Source of the DNA: Bradyrhizobium tropiciagri
GTDB lineage: Bacteria; Pseudomonadota; Alphaproteobacteria; Rhizobiales; Xanthobacteraceae
Direction: 5' to 3'
Length of the DNA stretch: 64,000 nt
Assembly (NCBI RefSeq): GCF_018130545.1
Contig: NZ_JAFCKF010000007.1
Coordinates: 1 to 64,000, forward strand
Position numbers and translations under genes: made by a program. Below are positions 8,562-17,821 of the stretch, piece after piece. The notes beneath the pieces are model-generated. The model was given only the letters and a program-made list of their open reading frames with translations. It made no database searches and was not told the DNA's origin. Every line of letters begins with the position of its first letter. Within the stretch, counting starts at the first letter, position 1.

Positions 8562-9746
8562 TCAGTTCAGCTTACACTTGCTCGACGGGCGGTCGGTCCC
8601 AAGCGTATCCAGGCTTGAATATTGGTGCAGATAACCGTGTTGAGGCGAGACCGACACCGTATTACGGCCGTCGAACAGGAGAATCGGTTGCCTCAACTGC
8701 ATATCCCAATCGCGCAGCGTAAGTTTCTGCCCCTTGAAGGCGGCAACTGAAAACTCCGGACTCTTGATGTAGTCCACTAGTTTCGCAACGTCCGCGGAGC
8801 CAGTGCGCACGGAGGCTTCGCCCACCATGCGCACTGCGGTCCAGACCTGCATATCGAGCGTGCTCATCGGTCGATGAAACTTGATAACAAAGCGATTCTG
8901 CAACTGCACTGCACCCCACTGATCGAACGCCGCATTCCAAGTGCCTGGGACGAGCCCTGCGGAACCCACGACCGGTCGCGGTACAAAGGTTCTGAAGGGC
9001 AGATAGCCGGCAAACACCTCGCTCTCATCCGCGGCAACCACGACGTCATGCTCGGGCGCCCCCTGCGTGAGCAGTGGCATTTGCCGTTGGACCTCAACGA
9101 TGCCGCTGTCGGTGCGACGCGCGCCGCCGGTATCCTTGAACTCGCGCTCATCCACTATCTTAGCACCGAATTTGGCCGCGCTTCGCCGCAGCGCATCGGC
9201 GAACAACTTGTCATTGTCGTGGGAGCCCACCACCAGTAACCATCGCTTCCAATTCTTCCAGGTCAAATACTGCGTCAGTCCGTCGGACAGCATGGTCCGA
9301 CTGGGAGCCACATGGATAACGTTGCCACGACAATCCTCCGCGCGTAGCCGCTCGTCGATTGCGACCGCATTAAGGATGAGCTGGCCGTGCGCCATGGCAG
9401 CACTGGCGACCGCTAGTAACCGCTCGGCGTCGAGGCTCGTCACGATCATGCCGACGCCCTCGTCTGCCAACTCCTTGACCGCCTCGGTTGGATCCTCTCC
9501 TTTCGACACCTCACGATCGACAAGATCGAAACCTAGGTTCAGGAATTGACCCGTGGTGGCGTTATCGTCGATTGCGAGTTGCGCTCCTGCGAGACCGTCA
9601 TTGTCAGCCGGGACATCAAGCAGCGAGACCCTGATCTTGGAGGGTTTCATCCACATATAGCCGATCTTAAGTTGCTGGGAAGGCTCGCCAAAGCTGACGC
9701 CGCACCAGCCGACAGCGACGCAGAGGACCACGATCCCGAGACGCAA
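8562..9746 (-). CDS. PQQ-system-associated ABC substrate-binding-like protein
   Basis: 394 residues starting at a TTG (9746) placed 9 bp after AGGAG. The N-terminus is a signal peptide ending near VSFGEPSQQ. The body is a type I periplasmic-binding fold with LKIGYMWMKPSKIRVSLLD, GAQLAIDDNATTGQFLN and VVGSHDND. This fits the binding-protein-like family found in PQQ-dependent alcohol dehydrogenase clusters (TIGR03863-like). It sits 4 bp after pqqE and before the beta-propeller gene, the usual order. The matching ATPase and permease are not visible downstream, so its transport role may be lost. Confidence 0.8.
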   Translation of the reverse strand: MRLGIVVLCVAVGWCGVSFGEPSQQLKIGYMWMKPSKIRVSLLDVPADNDGLAGAQLAIDDNATTGQFLNLGFDLVDREVSKGEDPTEAVKELADEGVGMIVTSLDAERLLAVASAAMAHGQLILNAVAIDERLRAEDCRGNVIHVAPSRTMLSDGLTQYLTWKNWKRWLLVVGSHDNDKLFADALRRSAAKFGAKIVDEREFKDTGGARRTDSGIVEVQRQMPLLTQGAPEHDVVVAADESEVFAGYLPFRTFVPRPVVGSAGLVPGTWNAAFDQWGAVQLQNRFVIKFHRPMSTLDMQVWTAVRMVGEASVRTGSADVAKLVDYIKSPEFSVAAFKGQKLTLRDWDMQLRQPILLFDGRNTVSVSPQHGYLHQYSSLDTLGTDRPSSKCKLN

Positions 9747-9750
9747 TAAA

Positions 9751-10977
9751 CTAGTCTCCTACCTCAGAGGTACCCTCGTTCTGGCCACGGCACTTCGTCG
9801 CGCCACTAGAGAAATTGCGATAGATGAAACGATTTTCTTCGGTGGCCGATTCGGCTTCGGCAGTCGCGAAAAGACGCGCGTGCACCGGCGACAGCGTGCA
9901 AGCAGGGTCGACATCACCCGCATTACCGGTCAGAGCAAAGGCCTGACAACGACAGCCACCGAGGTCCGTTTCCTTGTACTTACAGCTGCGACACGGCTCC
10001 GGCATCCAGTCGGTTCCGCGATAGCGGTTGAAGGCCTCAGAGTTTTGCCATATCCAGGCGATCGATCGGTTACTGCGTATTGATTCGAATTCGAGGCCCG
10101 TAATGGTCTCCGCAGCATGGCATGGCAATATCTTGCCGGCGGGTGAGATAGTGAAAAATTGCCGCCCCCAACCCCCCATGCATTTCTTCGGACGCAATGC
10201 GTAATAATCGGGAACCACGTAGTCGATCGCGAGGATTCCGTTCAGTCGAATTTGGGCCTCCTCTACGATACGAGTTGATTCCTCAACCTGCTGCATTGTA
10301 GGCATCAGCGCGGCTCTGTTCTTTAGCGCCCAGCCATAGTATTGCGCATTCGCGACTTCCAGCCGATCCGCCCCAAGATCTACCGCCATTTCGATGACAT
10401 CGCGAAGCTCGCGCAGATTTTGTCGATGCATCACAGCGTTGACGGTCAGTGGCAGCTCGAGCTCGCGCGCCCACCCCGCAACTTGGATCTTCTTTGCATG
10501 GGCCCCCGCCAACCCGGCCACCCGGTCGGAGCTCGCAGTTTTACTGCCCTGAAAGCTGATCTGAATATGGCAAAGTCCGGCATCGACCAGGCGCCCTAGT
10601 CTCTCTCGGTCAAGTCGCACACCGGAAGTAATGAGATTGCAATAGAGACCAACGTCGCTGGCATACTGGACCAGTTCGATGAGGTCCCTTCGAATAGTTG
10701 GTTCGCCTCCCGAGAAATGGATCTGCAGCACGCCAATTTCGGCGAGCTCTGCCAGGATCTTCTTCCATTCCGACGTCGTCAGTTCGCTGCTCGCGCGCTC
10801 TAGGGTAACGGGGTTCGAGCAATATGGGCACTGCAGCGGGCAGCGGTGGGTTAGCTCGGCGAGCACAGCAAGCGGAATCCCGAATGACCGCGCGGCCGAC
10901 GCACTACCCTCAAGGGTGGTCAGCGCGTCCACCGCGCCCTGTGGGGAGCCGCAGCTATCCTTACTGTGGCTTGTCAT
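9751..10977 (-). CDS. pqqE: PQQ biosynthesis radical SAM protein PqqE
   Basis: 408 residues. The radical-SAM cluster motif is CPLQCPYC near residues 50-57, followed by HFSGGEPTIRRDL. The C-terminal SPASM region carries CMGGWG, CHAAET, PCRSCKYKETDLGGCRCQAF and DPAC, which bind the auxiliary clusters. PqqE cross-links the Glu and Tyr of the PqqA peptide with the help of PqqD. The ATG at 10977 has a GGGAGAG site upstream. It follows pqqD by 5 bp. An N-terminal extension of about 35 residues precedes the core. It appears intact and catalytically complete. Confidence 0.93.
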   Translation of the reverse strand: MTSHSKDSCGSPQGAVDALTTLEGSASAARSFGIPLAVLAELTHRCPLQCPYCSNPVTLERASSELTTSEWKKILAELAEIGVLQIHFSGGEPTIRRDLIELVQYASDVGLYCNLITSGVRLDRERLGRLVDAGLCHIQISFQGSKTASSDRVAGLAGAHAKKIQVAGWARELELPLTVNAVMHRQNLRELRDVIEMAVDLGADRLEVANAQYYGWALKNRAALMPTMQQVEESTRIVEEAQIRLNGILAIDYVVPDYYALRPKKCMGGWGRQFFTISPAGKILPCHAAETITGLEFESIRSNRSIAWIWQNSEAFNRYRGTDWMPEPCRSCKYKETDLGGCRCQAFALTGNAGDVDPACTLSPVHARLFATAEAESATEENRFIYRNFSSGATKCRGQNEGTSEVGD

Positions 10978-10982
10978 GAAAT

Positions 10983-11264
10983 CTAACTCTCCCGGCCTTC
11001 GATCAAAAACCCCTTCTCAGCAAGAGCTCTTAACATTGAGAGCACATCACTAGCTATCTCGGCGCGGTCTGCTGTGTACGTTTCTGCGAGGATGTCAATC
11101 ACCTGCATAACCGTCCGGTCGCCGTCGCACAGCTGTAGGACTTCCACCGCGATGTCATCCGGCGCCAACACGCGTTCGGGAGCGAGTATGACCCAGCGCT
11201 GCCGAACCCCATCGAACCTCAGCTTCGCGTAACGCGACAGCGCGGGCCGGCTCTCTTCGCTCAT
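10983..11264 (-). CDS. pqqD: PQQ peptide chaperone PqqD
   Basis: 93 residues from the ATG at 11264 (MSEESRPALSRYAKLRFD). It has the winged-helix PqqD signature RQRWVILAPERVLAPDDIAVEVLQLC split here as RQRWVILAPERVL and APDDIAVEVLQLCDG, then the tail LAEKGFLIE. PqqD binds PqqA and presents it to PqqE. The frame is open further upstream, but those residues belong to a pqqB fragment, so the start was placed at the conserved N-terminus. It lies directly upstream of pqqE. Confidence 0.9.
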   Translation of the reverse strand: MSEESRPALSRYAKLRFDGVRQRWVILAPERVLAPDDIAVEVLQLCDGDRTVMQVIDILAETYTADRAEIASDVLSMLRALAEKGFLIEGRES

Positions 11265-11594
11265 CGTCAAGCGCTGTCGAACGACTGGCATCAGATCCTC
11301 GTAGAGCCGAAACGGCGAGCCTTCGCGTAGGATCAGCAATCCGGCGACGGCATCGACCTCAGCATGGGGGATGATCGCTGGGTGCGATTCGCGATATGGC
11401 GCTGTCGTTTTCGCCGCGGACGCAGACAAGGTGTAATAATCAGTCGCTGGCGCAGCATTGATCAGTGACCAATTCTGGTGATGCTTCTGTACTTTCCGGT
11501 ACCTGGCGGCCAACAAGTGCCTCCAGCCAGAGTGAACGCCCGCAGATCCACTGGTAGTCCCCCCGGCGCGCGCGCAGCGCACCATGACGCGCAT
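11265..11594 (-). pseudogene. pqqB: pqqB fragment (N-terminal third, frameshifted); rest of pqqB and all pqqC absent
   Basis: Upstream of pqqD the minus strand reads MRVMVRCARAGG, then NWSLINAAPA, then AEVDAVAGLLILREGSPFRLY. These correspond in order to the PqqB start, its FLINASPD-like block and the EVDHVAGLL.LREGQPF block. A one-base shift restores GGLPQWICG, matching the GGGxPQWNC of PqqB. Homology stops after FRLY, about 100 codons in, and pqqD begins 11 codons later. The ~200 C-terminal codons of pqqB and the whole of pqqC are missing, consistent with one internal deletion plus frameshifts. Confidence 0.75.
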
Positions 11595-11737
11595 CGAAGC
11601 GCTCTCATGAAGGCTGTCGCAAGGGGGACAAGGTGGCTGGAATCTCCACGGTCAAATGCCTTGAGGGAGACAAAGGCAAAGGCACCTCATGAAGACTCGA
11701 TCGCCACCTTGTCCGGAGCTCTCATCGCGTAAGAGCT

Positions 11738-11818
11738 CTACCTCCGCGTCGCGCAGGCATACATATTGATCTCGAGCCCAACGGCCACTTCGACGATTTT
11801 TGGCGTCTTCCAGGTCAT
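11738..11818 (-). CDS. pqqA: PQQ precursor peptide PqqA
   Basis: A 26-codon gene too short for most gene finders. It begins MTWKTPKIVEVAVG and contains VGLEINMY, giving the Glu-x3-Tyr pair (Glu16, Tyr20) that PqqE cross-links to make PQQ. The start at 11818 has GGAGA six bases upstream. It lies at the head of the operon, followed by the pqqB fragment, pqqD and pqqE. Both the length and the motif spacing match known PqqA peptides. Confidence 0.85.
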   Translation of the reverse strand: MTWKTPKIVEVAVGLEINMYACATRR

Positions 11819-12514
11819 ACACAGTCTCCATTGGTTCACTGAAGCGCGGCACCATTGCCGCCTCAGTCGATCGGGGCACGCGGACCGCCTTACAAAAGCG
11901 TCGGATCCGTTCCGCACACCTCGAACCGGCGAAGAGCAAACGTCAAATCGCTATTCGTATTTACGATCGCACAAGCACGCGGAAAATGACGTTTGCGCCT
12001 CGAATTCGGTCACGACCAGGAACAAGGCCGTTTGGCCGAGGATTTAGCGTGACCATTCAAGAAACCCACGGACGACGCGATTAACACTGAACAGCGTCGA
12101 TGGCGCAGACTACTCACGCCGCCCGATCGAACGCGGCTGCCGTGATGTGAACGACCGGCTGCATCGACACTACTCGATTTCTTGCTTTTGAATTCGAACA
12201 AATTTGAAAGCAAGAAACAGAGGGACTCGAAATTGCTGCCGAAAACATAAGCGAGATTCGATTACGTTCTGCGCAGAGTTTACGAAATCGTTACGGGCGA
12301 CTGTATTCGCTAGCTGTTCCACCTTGCTTTGCCGGCGCCGAAAACTGCTCGCCTTACGACCAGTCGGCAAACTTAGCGAGACTCCAACCGTCGCGAAGAT
12401 GCTTGGTACGGAACTTGCTGAACTTCGCAGGATGAGCAATGCCGCACGATGCGCGCAGCATCGCGCAGGCGCTTTGTGCCACGGCACGCAATCACCTTAA
12501 TGTCGGAGAGTTGT
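11819..12514. other. Intergenic region upstream of pqqA and of the ABC transporter
   Basis: About 700 bp between divergent units, presumably containing promoters for both pqqA and the plus-strand transporter operon. No coding sequence was recognised. It contains the repeat hairpin listed at 12172-12227. Confidence 0.5.
12172..12227. repeat. Inverted pair of the dispersed ~24-bp repeat (hairpin)
   Basis: A forward copy (ACTCGATTTCTTGC ... GAATTC) at 12172-12195 faces a reverse copy (AATTTGAAAGCAAG ... GGGACT) at about 12201-12227. Together they form a near-perfect hairpin. The same unit recurs in intergenic gaps at 25-53 kb. Confidence 0.7.
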
Positions 12515-13726
12515 ATGATTTTGATCTCGTCCCCCACCGGGTTGCGCGCGACGGTCGTCGCCGCCAACGCCTTGCTCGCGATCGCACTTGCTGGCACGCC
12601 TGCTTGGGCGCAAAAGGCCGAGCCTTGTATTGCGGGATCATGGGAGCTCACTGGCCCTATCGCGCATATGGGCTTAGCGGTTCGCATGGGTGTGGAAACT
12701 GCCGTTGATGAAATTAACGAAGCTGGCGGTGTACTTGGCCGGAAGCTCCGGGTCATTGCCTATGACGATCAAGGAGAGCCATCTCGTGCAGTCGACAATG
12801 CTCGACGCATCGGCGAGCAAGACAATTGTATCGCGATGATCGGCGGGTTCCGTACCCCAAATGCGCTCGCGATCCGCCCAGTCGTTTCTGAGATCGGACT
12901 GCCCTGGATGGGCGTCATGTCCGCCGGCACTCGCGTCATTGAGTGGGAGCAAGGCACAAACGAGTGGATGTTCCGCACCTCGATGAAGGATCGTTGGGTT
13001 GCACCATTTCTTCTGAAAAAGGCACTCGAGCGGAGTTCGAACAAGAAGATCGGATTGATGTTCGAGGCTACTGGTTGGGGTCAGGGCGCGGTGCCTGATA
13101 TCGAAGCTGCTGCGAAGGGATTGGAAGTTAAACTGGTCGGCAAAGAAACGTTTAACCTCAAAGACCAGGACCTCAGCGCGCAGCTCATTCGCCTGCGTGA
13201 CGGAGGCGCCGATACCGTCGTCTATTACGGCGTCGACCCGGAGGGCCAGGCCATGCTGCGGAGCATGGAGCGGATTGGATATAAGCCAACGATTGTCAGC
13301 GCATGGGGTTTGAGCGCCAAGCTCGGCGAGGCCGCCGGTACGCTTGCGGACGGAGTTTTTGTCGCAGGGACCTTCGCCTGGACCGGACAGCTTGATGCAC
13401 GGGCTGAAGGGATCTGGAAGCGGATGAAGACCAAATTCTCCCTGGAAAATCCGGGTCAGGTCTCTATGCCCAGTGGCACGGCTAACGCCTACGACGCTGT
13501 CTACATCATCGCCGAAGCATTGAAGATCGCGGGCTCATTCGATAGGGCAAAGATGCGTGATGCCTTTTACAAGGTAAAGTACAACGGGATTACTGGTACT
13601 TTCGATCCCGCGTTCGAGCTAGCGGCCGAACGCCACGACTCGATTCTCCCGTCTCAATATAAGCTGCTGGCGTACTACAAGGGCTTGCTGATGCCCGTCG
13701 AACAGACGCCGTACGTAACCAAGTGA
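12515..13726 (+). CDS. Branched-chain-amino-acid-type ABC transporter substrate-binding protein
   Basis: 403 residues from the ATG at 12515, preceded by CGGAGAG. Residues 1-33 are a signal peptide ending PAWAQ. The mature part is a type I periplasmic-binding fold (Peripla_BP_6/LivK class): VETAVDEINEAGGVLGRKL, AYDDQGEPSRAVDNARR, and DTVVYYGVDPEGQAMLR. It heads an operon with LivH, LivM-LivG and LivF homologues. Members of this class often carry aromatic or other organic acids rather than amino acids. Its position between the pqq and PQQ-dehydrogenase units suggests an alcohol-pathway substrate, which is an inference. Confidence 0.88.
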   Translation: MILISSPTGLRATVVAANALLAIALAGTPAWAQKAEPCIAGSWELTGPIAHMGLAVRMGVETAVDEINEAGGVLGRKLRVIAYDDQGEPSRAVDNARRIGEQDNCIAMIGGFRTPNALAIRPVVSEIGLPWMGVMSAGTRVIEWEQGTNEWMFRTSMKDRWVAPFLLKKALERSSNKKIGLMFEATGWGQGAVPDIEAAAKGLEVKLVGKETFNLKDQDLSAQLIRLRDGGADTVVYYGVDPEGQAMLRSMERIGYKPTIVSAWGLSAKLGEAAGTLADGVFVAGTFAWTGQLDARAEGIWKRMKTKFSLENPGQVSMPSGTANAYDAVYIIAEALKIAGSFDRAKMRDAFYKVKYNGITGTFDPAFELAAERHDSILPSQYKLLAYYKGLLMPVEQTPYVTK

Positions 13727-13795
13727 AATTGAAACAGGCCTGACGTATCGGGCCCGGACACCAGGGCTCAAGCGTTCGGATTATTCTTGGATCGT

Positions 13796-13831
13796 GACGG
13801 TTGCTCCATTGAGGAGTCAGGAGCAACCGTC
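13796..13831 (+). promoter_or_regulatory. Stem-loop between binding-protein and permease genes
   Basis: A perfect 12-bp stem (GACGGTTGCTCC 13796-13807 with GGAGCAACCGTC 13820-13831) lies between the binding-protein stop and the livH start, with no T-tract. Such hairpins often stabilise or partly terminate the transcript so that the binding protein is made in excess; this role is inferred. Confidence 0.55.
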
Positions 13832-13868
13832 CGGTCGCGCTCGCACTCATTGGAGAGTAACGGGGACT

Positions 13869-14744
13869 ATGGGAGAAATCGTCCAGTATTTGTTAAACGG
13901 GCTTACGCTCGGGGGCATCTATGCTTTACTGGCCCTTGGGCTCTACATCATGTGGGAAGCCAGCAAGGCCGCGAACTTTACCCATGGCGACATCTATATG
14001 CTCGGTGCCATTGTGGCTGTGGTTCTCACCGAACGTGGGCTTCCGCTGTTTGTTAGCGTTACCGCCTCCGTCGCGATAGCCGCTGTGGTCGGTGCTCTTA
14101 TCGAGAGATTTTTCGTTCGGCCCTTCAATACGGAGCCGCACTCTATCGGATGGATGCTGACGACAATCGCTGTCGGCATGATGATTGAAAGCGCTGCTAC
14201 GCAGACCTACGGGTCTTTAGGCCGACAGCTTCCCTCAATTCTTGCAGAGAAGCCAATTCGCCTGGGTGGCGCCGGAGTGTACGCACAGGAACTCCTGCTG
14301 CCGATCGCAGCTGTCGCAACAATGTTTGGGCTACAGGTCTTCTATCGGCGTACGAGACTTGGTCGAGCCATGCGCGCTGTCGCAGCCGATCGCATGGCCG
14401 CGGGACTGATGGGAATCGATTCGAATTTGGTAGCCTTGATCGCGTTCGCTTTGGCGGCTGGTATCGGCGCTTTGACCGGTATCTTGATCGCGCCCGTGCT
14501 TCCAGCCCTCCCAACGATGGGTGCATTGACCGGCCTAAAGGCGTTCGGGGTAGCTATCGTGGCCGGCATCTCGAGCGCCCGTGGCGTCGTCATCGTCGGT
14601 CTTGCCTACGGCGTAATGGAGAAGTTCATCGAAGGCTACCTCTCCACTGGCGCGCGCGACGCCCTTGGCTTCTCACTTGTGATCCTGGCGCTTCTTGCGT
14701 TTCCGCAGGGGATCTTCGGACGTGGCGAGGTGAAGAAAGTATGA
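13869..14744 (+). CDS. LivH-type ABC permease
   Basis: 291 residues from the ATG at 13869 (MGEIVQYLLNGLTLGGIYAL). It is highly hydrophobic with about eight membrane segments and the LivH hallmarks ALGLYIMWEASKAANFTHGD and, near the C-terminus, KAFGVAIVAGISSARGVVI. It forms half of the inner-membrane channel with LivM. Its stop overlaps the next start by four bases (ATGA), so translation is coupled. Confidence 0.9.
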   Translation: MGEIVQYLLNGLTLGGIYALLALGLYIMWEASKAANFTHGDIYMLGAIVAVVLTERGLPLFVSVTASVAIAAVVGALIERFFVRPFNTEPHSIGWMLTTIAVGMMIESAATQTYGSLGRQLPSILAEKPIRLGGAGVYAQELLLPIAAVATMFGLQVFYRRTRLGRAMRAVAADRMAAGLMGIDSNLVALIAFALAAGIGALTGILIAPVLPALPTMGALTGLKAFGVAIVAGISSARGVVIVGLAYGVMEKFIEGYLSTGARDALGFSLVILALLAFPQGIFGRGEVKKV

Positions 14745-16588
14745 TGTCTCCGCGCGTTCAACTCCTCCTCATTCTGGCCGCAGGCGCAATTTTTCTCGTG
14801 GTGTTCCGCGAGTTGGGACCGTCGGGCTATCAACTTGGCCTGCTGATGCGCACCATGATCTTGATGATCGTGGCGATCGGCCTCAACATCCTGATCGGCC
14901 AGGCCGGACTTGTCTCATTGGGCCAAGCCGCGATCTACGGTTTGGGTGCCTATGTAGCGGCGTGGCTTGCTGTACGGCACAACGTTTCGTTTCTGCCAGC
15001 CATCGCGGCTGCCATACTCGCGAGTGCGTGCTGCGGCGCTATCTTGGCTTATCCCACCGTGAGAGTACGGGGGGCATATTTCGCCGTGATCACGATTGCT
15101 TTTGGTCTTGTCTTCGAAAACATCTTGATCGAATGGCTGAGCGTTACGGGAGGTTCTCAGGGGCTAATAGGGATTCCGCGAGGAAATGTCTTCGGTGTCG
15201 TCCTCACGCGTCCGATCTATTTTTGGGTGGTCGCGGCTTGCCTCTTCTTTGCGTTCGTCGTGCAGTACAACATTATGCATTCCCGTTATGGCCGCGCGAT
15301 GCGTGCGACGGCACAGAGCGAAAGTGCCGCCCGTGCACTCGGCATCAACCTCGCGGGAATGCGTACGCTTGCATTCGTGATATCGGCGGCGCTAGCCGGT
15401 CTGGCCGGCGGCCTCTATGCATTCCTGAATCTTTACGTAAACTACGAAACATTCAGCTTCTTCCATTCAGTCAGCTTTCTCCTGATGGTGGTTCTCGGTG
15501 GGCTCGGCACCCTGTTAGGGCCGCTGCTTGGCGCTTCCATCCTCACCTACATCGCTGAAGCACTACAGAACCTGAGGGAATGGCAGATTTTCGCCTTCAG
15601 CGTTCTCCTGGCAGCGGTGATGTTCGTCATGCCACGGGGTATCGTAGGCTCACTTTCCGACCTGTACCACCATACCACGAGCCGGGCGCGGCGCCGTGAG
15701 GCTGAACCTTGGCCCAATCACCAAATATCGGTCGAACCGGCGACGCTCATGGCAGAGCACGAAACGGACGCGGCACTCGTTACCGAGGGACTAACGGTAC
15801 GTTTCGGCGGTCTCACTGCGGTCGATAACGTCCGACTTTCGGTGTACGCCGGGACCGTTCACGCCCTGATTGGTCCAAACGGCGCTGGCAAATCGAGCCT
15901 CCTCAACTTGATCTCAGGCTTTTATCAACCGACGTCGGGGGACGTTCTCTTTTTCGGTGAACGCGTCGGGGGCAGGCAAAGTCACGAACTTGCGCGCCGC
16001 GGCATGGCTCGGACGTTCCAGAACACCGAATTATTTGGCCAAATGACGGTACTTGATAACGTTCTGGTCGGTTTCCACACACACTACGCCAGCACGCTGA
16101 CGGAGACGCTGTTGCGGTTACCACGCTTTCGGCGGGAGGAGTTCGCATTCCGCGAACGGGCGCAACAGTTGCTGTGTCTTGTCGGTCTTTCCGACTACGC
16201 TGACGATGAAGCACGGCACCTGCCGTTTGGTCACCAGCGGCGTCTGGAGATCGCCCGGGCGCTCGCGCTGCGGCCGCGACTGCTCTTGTTGGACGAACCC
16301 GCGGCGGGCCTCACACATGGAGAAATAGAAGACCTCAAACGCCTTATCCGGCTACTAGCCGACAACGAGGTGACCGTCATCTTGGTAGAACACCACGTGG
16401 AAATGGTTATGGCCGTATCGGATCATATTACTGTGCTCGATTACGGAAAGGTAATCGCCGCCGGTACCGTCGCGGACGTACGAGACAATCCGAAGGTTAT
16501 CGAAGCTTACTTCGGTCGCGGGAATCTAAGTCTCAAACGACCGGATCGGCTTCTCCCGGAGCCCGTAGAGATCGGAGGCGCGAAGTGA
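14741..16588 (+). CDS. Fused LivM permease - LivG ATPase
   Basis: 615 residues. Residues ~1-310 are a LivM permease (GLNILIGQAGLVSLGQAAIYG, TVRVRGAYFAVITIAFG, MATAQSESAARALGI-like ATAQSESAARALGINLAG). After a linker of about 30 residues comes a LivG ATPase: Walker A GPNGAGKSS, signature region HLPFGHQRRLEIARAL, Walker B LLLLDEPAAG, switch His in LVEHHVEM. The joined subunits form one polypeptide, as seen in some rhizobial transporters. It overlaps livH and livF by four bases each. Confidence 0.92.
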   Translation: MMSPRVQLLLILAAGAIFLVVFRELGPSGYQLGLLMRTMILMIVAIGLNILIGQAGLVSLGQAAIYGLGAYVAAWLAVRHNVSFLPAIAAAILASACCGAILAYPTVRVRGAYFAVITIAFGLVFENILIEWLSVTGGSQGLIGIPRGNVFGVVLTRPIYFWVVAACLFFAFVVQYNIMHSRYGRAMRATAQSESAARALGINLAGMRTLAFVISAALAGLAGGLYAFLNLYVNYETFSFFHSVSFLLMVVLGGLGTLLGPLLGASILTYIAEALQNLREWQIFAFSVLLAAVMFVMPRGIVGSLSDLYHHTTSRARRREAEPWPNHQISVEPATLMAEHETDAALVTEGLTVRFGGLTAVDNVRLSVYAGTVHALIGPNGAGKSSLLNLISGFYQPTSGDVLFFGERVGGRQSHELARRGMARTFQNTELFGQMTVLDNVLVGFHTHYASTLTETLLRLPRFRREEFAFRERAQQLLCLVGLSDYADDEARHLPFGHQRRLEIARALALRPRLLLLDEPAAGLTHGEIEDLKRLIRLLADNEVTVILVEHHVEMVMAVSDHITVLDYGKVIAAGTVADVRDNPKVIEAYFGRGNLSLKRPDRLLPEPVEIGGAK

Positions 16589-17319
16589 CCGACGTACTAT
16601 TGAAGGTGAATGATCTTAAGGTTGCTTATGGGCGCATTGAGGCAGTGCGAAGCGTTAGTATGGAAGTACGTCGAGGAGAATTCGTCGGCATAATCGGTTC
16701 GAACGGCGCAGGTAAGACTTCGGTCATGCGCGCGATTAGCGGCGTGAAATCTCCTTCGGCCGGCTCAATCACGTTTGACGGTGTGGAAATTACTGGCTTG
16801 CCGAGCCACACAGTTGTCGCCAAGGGGCTCGCCATGGTGCCGGAGGGTCGACACATTTTTGGAGACCAGACTGTTGAGGACAATCTCATACTGGGTGCCT
16901 ATCTTCGCGGCGGCCGGGCCAAGACGCAGCTTGCCGCGGATACGGAACGCGTGCTCGACCTCTTCCCTGTGCTCCGGGCGCGTCTGCCCCAGGCAGCCGG
17001 CTCTCTATCGGGTGGCGAACAACAAATGCTCGCAATCGCGCGCGGTCTTCTGTCGAGACCCACTCTCTTGATTATCGATGAGCTTTCGCTTGGTCTTGCG
17101 CCGAAGATCCTCGATCTGCTGTTTCCGGTACTGACCGAGCTTAATCGAGCGGGATTGTCCATTCTTCTGGTGGAGCAGATGGCTTCCTACGCGCTGCAGG
17201 TTACCCACCGCACGTACGTCATGGAGAACGGAGGTGTCCTGATGCATGGAGATTCGGAAACTTTGATCGGAGATCCCCGCATTTTGGACACCTATCTCGG
17301 CCATCGCGAAGCCAGCTGA
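16585..17319 (+). CDS. LivF-type ABC ATPase
   Basis: 244 residues from a GTG at 16585 that overlaps the stop of the fusion gene. Walker A GSNGAGKTS, signature LSGGEQQMLAIARGL, Walker B LLIIDELSLG, LLVEQM. The EGRHIF block is typical of LivF. It pairs with the LivG domain to energise the transporter and is the last gene of the operon. Confidence 0.92.
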   Translation: MTDVLLKVNDLKVAYGRIEAVRSVSMEVRRGEFVGIIGSNGAGKTSVMRAISGVKSPSAGSITFDGVEITGLPSHTVVAKGLAMVPEGRHIFGDQTVEDNLILGAYLRGGRAKTQLAADTERVLDLFPVLRARLPQAAGSLSGGEQQMLAIARGLLSRPTLLIIDELSLGLAPKILDLLFPVLTELNRAGLSILLVEQMASYALQVTHRTYVMENGGVLMHGDSETLIGDPRILDTYLGHREAS

Positions 17320-17554
17320 CGACCGAACCGACGCGGTGACAGGAGGCGATTTAATGTCGTTTGGCTCAACAGTAGGTTAGTCGGCGCGAATAGCCCTACC
17401 GCGGCTAAGATCACGCAGCGGGAGCCAGCGCACAAAGCGGCAGGAAGGTCTGTCTTCCTGTCGCATAGAGAGTATGCCTGGAAGCGCGGGAGCCGTAGCG
17501 TAGCAACCGGCTGCGCAAAGCCGGACCGGATTCTTGCGCGCAAGACAGGAAAGC

Positions 17555-17821
17555 TCATACCTCAGACTGGTCGACCGCACGAAAGTCGGCGAAGCCGCTG
17601 GAACTGAGGCACGAAAAGTCGCCGGACTTGAGCTGCCTAATGCCCGCTTCAATAACCCGCCTCTCATCCGCAATCTGTTTGATCGTGCCACTCAAATCGA
17701 GACCGGTCTGCCCACCAAGGCGATTCAACAGCATCTCTCGATGCGAAAGCAGATCTTCCAGTGCGCGGCGATCGTTGAGCCTAACATATCCGTCTACGAT
17801 GCATTCAATCGAACTCTTCAT
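17555..17821 (-). CDS. Small hypothetical protein, helical
   Basis: 88 residues from the ATG at 17821, preceded by GGGAGG. The first ~65 residues (SIECIVDGYVRLNDRRALED ... QIADERRVIEAGIRQL) look like a helical hairpin of the kind found in small Bradyrhizobium-type conserved proteins. No catalytic motif is visible. It is convergent with livF and stands alone. Function unknown. Confidence 0.55.
   Translation of the reverse strand: MKSSIECIVDGYVRLNDRRALEDLLSHREMLLNRLGGQTGLDLSGTIKQIADERRVIEAGIRQLKSGDFSCLSSSGFADFRAVDQSEV

Noticed and set aside
11652-11939. Minus-strand open frame of 95 codons overlapping pqqA
   Set aside because: The pqqA frame in the same stretch has the right motif, length and ribosome site; the longer frame shows no pattern.
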